A stretch of 26,606 nt of DNA from Gemmatimonadaceae bacterium. Lineage in GTDB: Bacteria > Latescibacterota > UBA2968 > UBA8231. Within the stretch, counting starts at the first letter, position 1; the number at the start of each line of letters is the position of its first letter. The notes under the pieces were generated by a model. It was not told the origin of the DNA. It was given only the letters and a program-made list of their open reading frames with translations, and did not search any database. Position numbers and translations under genes: made by a program. Location of the stretch: assembly GCA_002726335.1 (NCBI GenBank), contig PBSR01000132.1, positions 1-26,606 of the forward strand, read 5' to 3'. Below, piece by piece: positions 13,411 through 20,679 of this stretch.

Positions 13411-15480
13411 ATGCCCATCCTTCTGGCTTGTCTGGTGGCCCTTGCCCTTGCGGCTGAGCCCCTGACCGCCCAGTCCTATCTCGAACTGCGTGACGGCCGG
13501 CCTGTCTGCCTGCCGCAGCAACACCTGCCCACGTCCTTTCCCGGGGCCACGTGGCAGCAGATCGACGTCGATGGCAAACCCGTCTTCGAGGCGCACCGTG
13601 ACGGTGAGGCGGTGGGGTACCTGTTCCTGTCACATCAGCTCGACGACATGGTGGCTTATTCAGGCAAGCCCCTCGAGATCCTGGTGGCCATGACGGCGGA
13701 CGGCCTCATCGAACGTGTCGATCTGATCGACCACCACGAGCCGATCCTGCTGGTAGGCATTCCGGAGCAGGTACTACACGACTACATCGACCAATATGAA
13801 GGCCGGCACATCGAGAGACTCCTGCGCGAGAACATCGCCGGCGAATCGAAGATCTCTCTCGACGGCGTCTCCGGCGCCACGGTGACGGCCCTGGTGGCCG
13901 ACCAGGTTGTATTCACCGGCGCCCGCATCATCGCTCAACAGATCGGCGTACTGGCTCGCGAGTCCGGGCAGGCGGCCCGTCTCAACGACCACTTCGAACC
14001 ACTGCAATGGTCACAGCTGACCGAAAAGGGGTTGCTGCGTCACGTGTCGCTGAGCGCGGCCGAGGTCCGTGGCGACGAACACGCGTCGGAGGAGGACTGG
14101 CTCGATCTCCATTATGGTATCGTCAACCAGCCCTCACTGGGGATCAACCTGCTTGGCGAGGAGGTCTACCGCTCGCTGGTGGCTGACTACCCCGGTCATT
14201 CCCTGCTGCTCCTGCTCAACAACGGCAGCTATTCCTTCCGCGGCTCCGGCTTTGTGCGCGGTGGCATCTTCGATCGACTGCAGGTGACCCAGGGCCTGGA
14301 GATCATCCGTTTCCGTGACAGTGACTACCACTACCAGTTCCGCATCCTGCTCGAGGATGCGCCACCGATCCACGAGAAGGCGATCTACATCGTCCGCAAC
14401 GACGCCTTCAACGGCGCCATGCCCTGGGAACTGGAGGTGCTGGTCACCGAGCGCTTCTTCGACAGCGCCAAATCGAAGAAGTTCATGCACTTCAAGACCC
14501 CCTTCGAGATGCCCGCCGAGTATGTGATCGCCCCCGAAGTCGCTTTCGGGGAGCTCGGCAGCCAGTCGATGACCGCGCGCATCTGGTCCGGCAAGATCCT
14601 CTGGATCGGGCTCTATATCGCTCTCTGGGCGATCGTTCTGCTGTCCTTCGCCTTCCGCGTGCGCATCTCGAAGAATCGAGCGTTTCTCGACACCTTCCAC
14701 CTGGCCATCCTCGTCTGCTCCATCCTGCTTCTCGGGATCGGCCAGAAGGGACAGCCGTCGGTGGTCAACATCTTCACCTTCGTCGATGTCCTCCGTTCGG
14801 GCAGTGGCGTGGGGATCTTCCTTACCGAGCCGTTCCTCTTTGTCTCCTGGCTCTGTATCACCGTGGGAACATTGCTGTGGGGACGAGGGCCGTTCTGCGG
14901 CTGGATATGCCCCTTCGGCGGCCTGCTGGAGATCCTCCACTTCCTGCGCAGCAAGCTGTTGCCCCATCGCTGGCACAGTTCATGGGAGATGCCCGACCGC
15001 TGGCACCATCGTCTCAAATACATCCCGTATGTGACCTTCATCGGACTGCTGACGGTGTCCCTGTTCTCCCTCCATCTCGCCGAGATGCTCGCCGAGATGG
15101 AGCCCTTCAAGACGACGTGGCTCGTGGGTGTTACCAACCGCCCCTGGTACCTGGGGCTCTACTGGGCATGGCTATTGATCTTGGGGCTGGTCACCGTACG
15201 GTCCTTCTGCCGCTACCTGTGTCCCCTCGGCGGCTACCTGGCGATCCTGTCCAGGTTTCAGCTGTTCAAGCTGCCTCGTCGAAATTTCTGTACCGTATGT
15301 AAGATCTGTGCGAAGGGTTGCTCCACGAGGGCGATCGACGACGGCGGAAACATCGATCCGAAGACATGCTTCGGCTGTCTGGAGTGCACCAATCACATGA
15401 ACGACCCCAAGGTCTGCCCGCCGTTGCTCAGATCTGATCTGTGGGAAGACTACCACGAGAGTGATCGCGCCAGTGCCTGA
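13411..15480 (+). CDS. nosR: NosR, membrane flavoprotein / iron-sulfur protein of N2O reduction
   Basis: The 689-aa protein is needed for electron delivery to, and maintenance of, NosZ. The N-terminal signal or TM segment (about residues 3-20) precedes a periplasmic FMN-binding domain carrying the flavin attachment motif DGVSGATVT (151-159; Thr157 expected to bear FMN). About five or six TM helices follow, with polyferredoxin-type CGWICP and CRYLCP motifs in the membrane part. Two C-terminal cysteine clusters bind 4Fe-4S: CTVCKICAKGC, and CFGCLEC followed by a distant Cys in VCPP. ATG 13411 is chosen; ATG 13357 is in frame and would add a basic N-terminus but lies in the hairpin loop. No apbE/nosX flavin transferase is in this window, so flavinylation must be supplied elsewhere. 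Confidence 0.95.
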   Translation: MPILLACLVALALAAEPLTAQSYLELRDGRPVCLPQQHLPTSFPGATWQQIDVDGKPVFEAHRDGEAVGYLFLSHQLDDMVAYSGKPLEILVAMTADGLIERVDLIDHHEPILLVGIPEQVLHDYIDQYEGRHIERLLRENIAGESKISLDGVSGATVTALVADQVVFTGARIIAQQIGVLARESGQAARLNDHFEPLQWSQLTEKGLLRHVSLSAAEVRGDEHASEEDWLDLHYGIVNQPSLGINLLGEEVYRSLVADYPGHSLLLLLNNGSYSFRGSGFVRGGIFDRLQVTQGLEIIRFRDSDYHYQFRILLEDAPPIHEKAIYIVRNDAFNGAMPWELEVLVTERFFDSAKSKKFMHFKTPFEMPAEYVIAPEVAFGELGSQSMTARIWSGKILWIGLYIALWAIVLLSFAFRVRISKNRAFLDTFHLAILVCSILLLGIGQKGQPSVVNIFTFVDVLRSGSGVGIFLTEPFLFVSWLCITVGTLLWGRGPFCGWICPFGGLLEILHFLRSKLLPHRWHSSWEMPDRWHHRLKYIPYVTFIGLLTVSLFSLHLAEMLAEMEPFKTTWLVGVTNRPWYLGLYWAWLLILGLVTVRSFCRYLCPLGGYLAILSRFQLFKLPRRNFCTVCKICAKGCSTRAIDDGGNIDPKTCFGCLECTNHMNDPKVCPPLLRSDLWEDYHESDRASA

Positions 15481-16705
15481 CCGACTCGCCCCCGGGCTTT
15501 TTCTGGTCCTGTTGTGGACTTCCGTCGGCCCCGCTGTGGCGCAGATCGACCTGCAGGAGCTCGTGGATCACGCCTCGCCCGGGGACACGTTGCAGCTGCT
15601 GCCGCAGCGTTATGCTTCGGCCACCATCAACAAGGCGCTGACCCTCGTCGGCCACGGTACGGGCACGGTGATCGATGGGGGGGGTGCCGGCCACGTGTTG
15701 GCCCTGAGGTCCCCGGACATCTCTGTGCGCAACCTGATGGTGACCAACAGCGGCACCGATGTGAGCCTCAAGGAGAGCGGTATCTGGATCGACCGCCTCG
15801 CCGGCTCTGCCAGCGTCGACAGCGTACGAGTGGAGGGCTGTGGCTTCGGCATCTGGGTTGACGCCGCCTCAGCGCCGCGGATCACGAGCTGTCGCATCAT
15901 CGGTCGCAGCGACGCCGCCATCATCTCGGATCTGGGCAACGGCATCCATCTGTTCAATGTGACGGGAGGAACCGTACGCGGCAATCACATCGAAGCCGGA
16001 CGCGACGGTGTCTACATCTCCAACTCGAGTGGTTGCCTGATCGAGAACAATCATATCCACGGCGCCCGCTTCGCTATTCATTATATGTATGCCCACGCCA
16101 ACCGGGTCATTGGCAACGTCACCGACAGTACCTCTGTCGGCATCGCCCTGATGTACTCAAAGGGCATCCAGGTCCTCGACAACCGGGTCCGCGCCGGCCG
16201 CACACACGGCATCCTCCTGCGCAACCTCTATAACAGCCGTATCGAGGGCAACGAGGTCCACGACAGCGAGGATGGGTTGTTCTTCAGCGGTTGCAGCTAC
16301 GACACGCTCGCCGCCAACCTGGTCAGCGACAACCGTCTCGGCCTGCACCTCTCCGACTCACCCGACAACGAGGTCTACGGCAACGCCTTCGTCGACAATG
16401 ACGAACAGTTGAGTTTCCAGGATTTCGCGACGTTGGTCTGGGACGATCCCCACGGTGGAAACTTCTGGAGCGACTACGTCGGCTGGGACCGCAACGGTGA
16501 CGGATTCGGCGACCGGGGCCACTTTCCCAGCGATGTCGCCGCCTACCTGGTGCAGCGCTTCCCGGCGGTTCGCCTGATTCTACATTCCCCGGCCATGGTG
16601 CTGCTGCAGGGACTGGAAGCACAGTTCCCGGTGCTGCGCCCTCCCGGTCTCTGGGACACGCAGCCGCTGATGGCCAACCCTCTGGCTGCCGCGAGGGTTC
16701 TGTGA
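15461..16705 (+). CDS. nosD: NosD, periplasmic beta-helix copper-site maturation protein
   Basis: The 414-aa exported protein works with the NosFY ABC transporter in assembling the CuZ site of NosZ. A signal peptide spans about residues 1-27 (cleavage after PAVAQ). The body is a right-handed beta-helix of repeated short strands with recurrent N/G turns (for example GCLIENNHIHGARFAI and DNRVRAGRTHGILLRN), the CASH/PbH1 pattern of NosD. It starts with GTG at 15461, 20 bp inside the end of nosR. Its stop overlaps the nosF start as GTGA. Length and repeat content are typical. Confidence 0.95.
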   Translation: MIAPVPDRLAPGLFLVLLWTSVGPAVAQIDLQELVDHASPGDTLQLLPQRYASATINKALTLVGHGTGTVIDGGGAGHVLALRSPDISVRNLMVTNSGTDVSLKESGIWIDRLAGSASVDSVRVEGCGFGIWVDAASAPRITSCRIIGRSDAAIISDLGNGIHLFNVTGGTVRGNHIEAGRDGVYISNSSGCLIENNHIHGARFAIHYMYAHANRVIGNVTDSTSVGIALMYSKGIQVLDNRVRAGRTHGILLRNLYNSRIEGNEVHDSEDGLFFSGCSYDTLAANLVSDNRLGLHLSDSPDNEVYGNAFVDNDEQLSFQDFATLVWDDPHGGNFWSDYVGWDRNGDGFGDRGHFPSDVAAYLVQRFPAVRLILHSPAMVLLQGLEAQFPVLRPPGLWDTQPLMANPLAAARVL

Positions 16706-17652
16706 CCGAACTGTGCCGTCTGCACCGGATCCACATGCACTACGGTCGCGAGACCGTGCTGCGCGGCGTGGACCTGCCGATACAGCAGGGGAGCATCCTG
16801 GGACTGGTGGGAGAAAACGGGTCCGGCAAGAGCACGCTGCTGAAGATCCTTTCCGGCGTGCTGCGCCCTGACAGCGGCGACCTTCGTGGCCCGGATCATC
16901 GCCCCCGGATCGGCTACATGCCGGAGAACTGTCAGTGGTATCCCTATCTGACCGGCTCCCAGGTGCTGCGTTATTTCTCGCGCTACATCGGCACGTCGGC
17001 CGACGATGAAGCACAGATCCTTTCCCGCGTCGGCCTCTGGGATGCACGGGACAAGAAGGTCGCCGCCTACTCGAAGGGCATGAAGCAGAAGCTGGGCCTG
17101 GCCCAGGCACTGCTCGGCGCACCCGAGCTGCTCGTGCTCGACGAACCGACGAACGGCCTCGACCCGCGGGGGATCATCGACTTCTACAAGATCCTCCGCC
17201 AGCACGCTGACGCCGGCGCCACCGTTGTGCTCTCGTCTCATCTTTTGGCCGAAATCGAGGCCCACATCACGCACGTCGCCTTCCTGCACGATGGCCTCAT
17301 CCTGCGCAGTGGTGCCTGCATCGATCTGGTCGAACACTGCGGTCTGCCCACCCAGGTCTGCATACGCGATCAGGGAGATGCCGCCCTGTTGTTGCCCGTG
17401 CTTCTCGGTCACGGCTGGACGGTTCGCGAAAACGCCGACCGCGTCGACGTTCTGCTGCCACGACGCGAGGTGGGCAACCTGTTGCACGCCATCGCTGGTG
17501 TGCGGGGTGATGTGGGTGACATCGAGATCCACCATGCGGGCCTGAATGACCTGTACCTGCATACGTTCAGCCAGGCGGGGTTGGAGGAAACCACGATTCC
17601 GTCGTCGGCCGGGGTGACGGGCACATCGCGCCGAAACGGGGGCAGCGGATGA
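16702..17652 (+). CDS. nosF: NosF, ABC transporter ATPase
   Basis: The 316-aa cytoplasmic ATPase energises the NosFY membrane complex that serves NosD and copper-sulfur site assembly. Walker A is GENGSGKST (37-45), the signature is the NosF-style YSKGMKQK (123-130), Walker B LLVLDE (143-148), and the H-loop His180. A C-terminal accessory domain of about 90 residues follows. It starts with GTG at 16702, overlapping the nosD stop, and ends overlapping the nosY start (ATGA). A drug or copper ABC exporter would be the alternative reading, but the nosD/nosY context settles it. Confidence 0.95.
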   Translation: MTELCRLHRIHMHYGRETVLRGVDLPIQQGSILGLVGENGSGKSTLLKILSGVLRPDSGDLRGPDHRPRIGYMPENCQWYPYLTGSQVLRYFSRYIGTSADDEAQILSRVGLWDARDKKVAAYSKGMKQKLGLAQALLGAPELLVLDEPTNGLDPRGIIDFYKILRQHADAGATVVLSSHLLAEIEAHITHVAFLHDGLILRSGACIDLVEHCGLPTQVCIRDQGDAALLLPVLLGHGWTVRENADRVDVLLPRREVGNLLHAIAGVRGDVGDIEIHHAGLNDLYLHTFSQAGLEETTIPSSAGVTGTSRRNGGSG

Positions 17653-18485
17653 CGGCGGTTCACGCGGCCCTGCACCTGGCGGTCAAGGAGATGTCCGCCC
17701 ATCTGCGCAGCTGGTGGATCGTCATCATGGGCACCGTCTGCGCCCTGCTGTCGGGGTTGATCGGGACCTACGGCTTCTCCTTTGCCTCGGGTCAGGCGGG
17801 GGCCGAAAGCGTACTCGTCTCGCTGCTGCACCTGCAGCTCTACATCGTCCCGCTGCTGGGGTTAGTGCTGGCGTACGACGCCGTTCTCGGCGAGCGGGAA
17901 AGCGGCATGTTCGACCTCCACCTGTCGCTGGGTGTGAGTCGCTGGACATTCCTCGTCGGCAAATGGATCGGTCTGTTCGCCTGTCTCGCCATCGCCATCT
18001 CGCCGGGGATGCTGCTGCAGGGGCACGCCTTCCACACCGCCGGTGGCGGATGGCTGACCTTCGCCGCCCTGCTGCTCTACTGCGGTTTCCTGTCCGGCGC
18101 CGTCGTTTCCACGGGCCTGCTGATCTCCAGCTGCAGCCTCAACCGTGGAACGGTGGTGTCGCTGGCTGTGGGCTCCTGGATCCTGCTGGCCGTCCTGCTC
18201 GATTTCCTCATCGTCGGCCTGCTGGCGGCCACCGCAGGGGATGTTCCCGACTGGCTGGTGAATGGCCTCATACTGGTCAATCCCCTGGGCAGCTTCCGGT
18301 TGCTGACGTACGCCCACTTTTTCCCTGACCAGGTCGAAGCTCTGCTGCATGCGCGACAGACCGGTGCCCTGGCGGCGGCCGTCATGCTGGGCCTCTGGGT
18401 CGCCGGGCCGGTGCTGCTCGCCGGACACCGGCTCCGTGCCATCCACCGCCCCATCGATTTTCGCGCGTTGTCAGACAGCGAATGA
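17649..18485 (+). CDS. nosY: NosY, ABC transporter permease
   Basis: The 278-aa ABC-2 type permease has six predicted membrane helices, in order LRSWWIVIMGTVCALLSGLI, LYIVPLLGLVLAYDA, KWIGLFACLAIAI, FAALLLYCGFLSGA, VGSWILLAVLLDFLIVGLL and MLGLWVAGPVLLAG. The short cytoplasmic ERESGMFD motif after helix 2 is typical of NosY. It forms the membrane part of the NosDFY maturation complex. It is joined to nosF and nosL by ATGA overlaps, so translation is likely coupled. Confidence 0.95.
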   Translation: MTAVHAALHLAVKEMSAHLRSWWIVIMGTVCALLSGLIGTYGFSFASGQAGAESVLVSLLHLQLYIVPLLGLVLAYDAVLGERESGMFDLHLSLGVSRWTFLVGKWIGLFACLAIAISPGMLLQGHAFHTAGGGWLTFAALLLYCGFLSGAVVSTGLLISSCSLNRGTVVSLAVGSWILLAVLLDFLIVGLLAATAGDVPDWLVNGLILVNPLGSFRLLTYAHFFPDQVEALLHARQTGALAAAVMLGLWVAGPVLLAGHRLRAIHRPIDFRALSDSE

Positions 18486-18997
18486 ATCGGGGGTGCCATA
18501 TGGCCCTTCTGCTTCTACTGACACTCCTGTCTGCCTGCGGCCCTGAACCGGCAACGGACGTCGTATCTCTGCCCGTCCCCCCCGGCGAGGCCTGTACCCT
18601 GGATGGTATGCTCATCGGGCAGCACGACGGACCCAAGGCGCAGCTGCTGCGCCACGATGGGGAACGTGCCTACTTCTGCGATGCGGCGGAAGTTTTCGGC
18701 GAGTGGCTCGATCCAGTGCGCCAGCGCCGTGTGGCAGGCCTCTGGTTTCAAGGCCTCGACGAAGGTCCCTGGGAAGCTCACGACGACGGCTGGAGCCAGG
18801 CCCAGGATCTCTTCTTCGTCGCTGGCAGCCGTCGGTTGGGCGCCATGGGGCCAACCCTCGCTCCGTTCATGAAACAAGCCTCCGCTCGTGCCTTCGTGGA
18901 ACAGTACGGCGGTACGATCTACCGTTTCGACGACATCGATGCGGCGGTGATCCAACGCCTGCGTCGCCAAAGATTCGATCACCTGACAAGGAACTGA
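18482..18997 (+). CDS. nosL: NosL, copper-chaperone lipoprotein
   Basis: The 171-aa outer-leaflet lipoprotein is thought to carry Cu(I) to the NosDFY/NosZ assembly pathway. The lipobox LSAC places the lipidated Cys at residue 19. The family core is present: a GM motif (DGMLIGQHDGPKAQ) containing the likely copper-binding Met, then YFC, and the C-terminal VAGS...GAMGP...PF...A..F...YGG block. The second Cys of the usual CxxCGM motif is replaced (CTLDGM), leaving one Cys. ATG 18482 overlaps the nosY stop; a second ATG 18 bp later is possible and would shorten the signal region. Confidence 0.93.
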   Translation: MNRGCHMALLLLLTLLSACGPEPATDVVSLPVPPGEACTLDGMLIGQHDGPKAQLLRHDGERAYFCDAAEVFGEWLDPVRQRRVAGLWFQGLDEGPWEAHDDGWSQAQDLFFVAGSRRLGAMGPTLAPFMKQASARAFVEQYGGTIYRFDDIDAAVIQRLRRQRFDHLTRN

Positions 18998-19004
18998 TGC
19001 GAGC

Positions 19005-19904
19005 ATGTCGCTGACCCGGCCCATCGTTGAGCCCTGCCCGAGTGAACTGACCGATGACCACCGCAAGCAGTACTCCGAGTTGGGCTATGTTGCGTTTGAA
19101 GGCGTGCTGAGTGAGGCGGAAGTCACCGCCGCACGCCAGGCCCTGAAGGAACTGACCCACAGACTTATGCAGGCTGCCCGTCGCGGTGAGGGTGAGGTGA
19201 AGCAGGCACGGCCCGGGGCTGCGCGGAACTACGCCGGCTCGCGGGTGGTGACACCGGGCGGCGGCTGTGCCATCCACTTCGAGGCCGGCGTCGAACCGCT
19301 GGAACTGAGCGATGAAGAGGCGGAAAGCCGCTGCCGAAAAGTCCACGGGTACGAGAACGAACACCCCACCTTCCAGACGTTGACCGCCCATCCCCGAATC
19401 CAGGGCCTGTTGAGTGAACTGATCGGTCAGCAGTTGATCCTCAAGGACGTGATGGCCCTGTCCAAGCCGCCTTTCATCGGCTCGGAGAAACCCTGGCACC
19501 AGGACAATGCCTACTTCAACTACCTGCCGCTGGAGTTGATCGGTACCGCCTGGATTGGTCTCGACGACGCCACCGTCGACAACGGCTGTATGCACCTGCT
19601 TCCCGGCCAGCACACCCGCGGAGCCCTGCGTCACCACCATACCATCGACTGCGAGATCCTGGCGGATCGGATCGATCCGGCGCAGGCGGTACCGGTCGAG
19701 TTGCAGGCCGGCGGCGTTCTCTTCTTCTCGGCCATGTTGCCCCACCAGACGCCACCCAACACCAGCCCCAGGCGTCGCCGCGCCCTGCAGTTTCAGTACC
19801 GCGGTGTGGAGACCCACCAGGTATCGAAGCAGGAGTACGGCAAAGTCTTCGCCGAAGCCGACGGCGAACCCGCCTCCTGCGCCCTGGCCCACGAAAACGG
19901 CTGA
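19005..19904 (+). CDS. Phytanoyl-CoA dioxygenase (PhyH) family Fe(II)/2-oxoglutarate oxygenase
   Basis: The 299-aa cytoplasmic protein has a double-stranded beta-helix iron site: His165-x-Asp167 in WHQDNAY and His247 in LPHQTPPN. A basic RRRRA run (257-260) can supply the 2-oxoglutarate-binding Arg. It should hydroxylate an unactivated carbon of an unknown small substrate; family members act on very different compounds. It begins 7 bp after nosL, so it is very probably on the nos transcript, although PhyH is not a known nos function and needs O2. An AAGGAA ribosome site lies 11 nt upstream. The association may be accidental. Confidence 0.85.
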   Translation: MSLTRPIVEPCPSELTDDHRKQYSELGYVAFEGVLSEAEVTAARQALKELTHRLMQAARRGEGEVKQARPGAARNYAGSRVVTPGGGCAIHFEAGVEPLELSDEEAESRCRKVHGYENEHPTFQTLTAHPRIQGLLSELIGQQLILKDVMALSKPPFIGSEKPWHQDNAYFNYLPLELIGTAWIGLDDATVDNGCMHLLPGQHTRGALRHHHTIDCEILADRIDPAQAVPVELQAGGVLFFSAMLPHQTPPNTSPRRRRALQFQYRGVETHQVSKQEYGKVFAEADGEPASCALAHENG

Positions 19905-19957
19905 ACTGGGGGAACGAGCCCGTTGGCCGGTGGTCTGCAGGGGGGAGGGAACCCCGC

Positions 19958-20659
19958 ATGCCCCGCCGTCGTCACCCGATTCCTGTACGGGCTGTCACGC
20001 TCGCCACTATCGCTCTGCTCCTTTGTGCCACCGTCGTCACGGCCGACGGGTTCGTCATCAGCGGCCACAGCGACGGACTGTACGACGGCGACGAGTGGAC
20101 ACAGCTGCTGCGCAGCATGGCCACCATCGTCGTCGTCCTCATCGCCGCCGCCGAGGACGACGAAACAGATGGCAGCCACCGCGGCCGGGAGCTGTGCGAT
20201 CCCGGCCTCTACGAGGCCGATGACGGCTGGTGCGACGAGCTCGGACTCTCGGTGCCCCAGGTGCAGTTCAGCGCCGGCATGGGCTACGCGCTGTCACCAC
20301 GCCTGACGGTCGGCGCCCGATATCTCTACCGTCAGGACTTCAACGACAATGACATTGCCCGCCTCTGGGGTGGTGGCCCGGAGGCAACGCTGAGCCGAGG
20401 CAACTCCCACGCAGCGGTGCAGCCCTTCGTCGGCGGGTACCTGTTGTTTGCTCGCGGCGAACAGCGACTGGAACGACGGGCGCTGAGCCGAGGCACGAGT
20501 GTCGGGATACGTGCCGGGTTTCGCGTGAGGTCGTCTCCCGGAGTGGGGTTGCTGTTTCAATCGGGCTTCCAGAACGACCGCTTCGACGATCTCATCGGCG
20601 CCCCTCTGCGGAGCCGCGGGGTTACGGTCGGCATGGGGCTGCGGTTCGAACTGGAGTAA
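19958..20659 (+). CDS. Small outer-membrane beta-barrel protein (predicted)
   Basis: The 233-aa protein has a signal peptide (about residues 1-29: an Arg-rich start then a long hydrophobic run). The mature part has alternating polar/apolar strands with glycine turns (QFSAGMGYALS, LTVGARYLYRQ, AVQPFVGGYLLFA, SVGIRAGFRVR, GVTVGMGLRFELE), typical of an 8-10-strand barrel. A very acidic loop (AEDDETD) precedes two cysteines about 13 residues apart that could form a disulfide. No specific family is recognised. GGGGGGAGG gives a strong ribosome site before ATG 19958. It starts 53 bp after the PhyH gene and ends 20 bp from a convergent gene. Confidence 0.6.
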   Translation: MPRRRHPIPVRAVTLATIALLLCATVVTADGFVISGHSDGLYDGDEWTQLLRSMATIVVVLIAAAEDDETDGSHRGRELCDPGLYEADDGWCDELGLSVPQVQFSAGMGYALSPRLTVGARYLYRQDFNDNDIARLWGGGPEATLSRGNSHAAVQPFVGGYLLFARGEQRLERRALSRGTSVGIRAGFRVRSSPGVGLLFQSGFQNDRFDDLIGAPLRSRGVTVGMGLRFELE

Positions 20660-20679
20660 GGTGGCCGGGAGCTTGTCGT

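Noticed and set aside
20660..20679. Bidirectional terminator between the convergent barrel and discoidin genes
   Set aside because: The 20-bp gap has only a weak GGTGG/CCACC pairing running into coding sequence and no T-tract.
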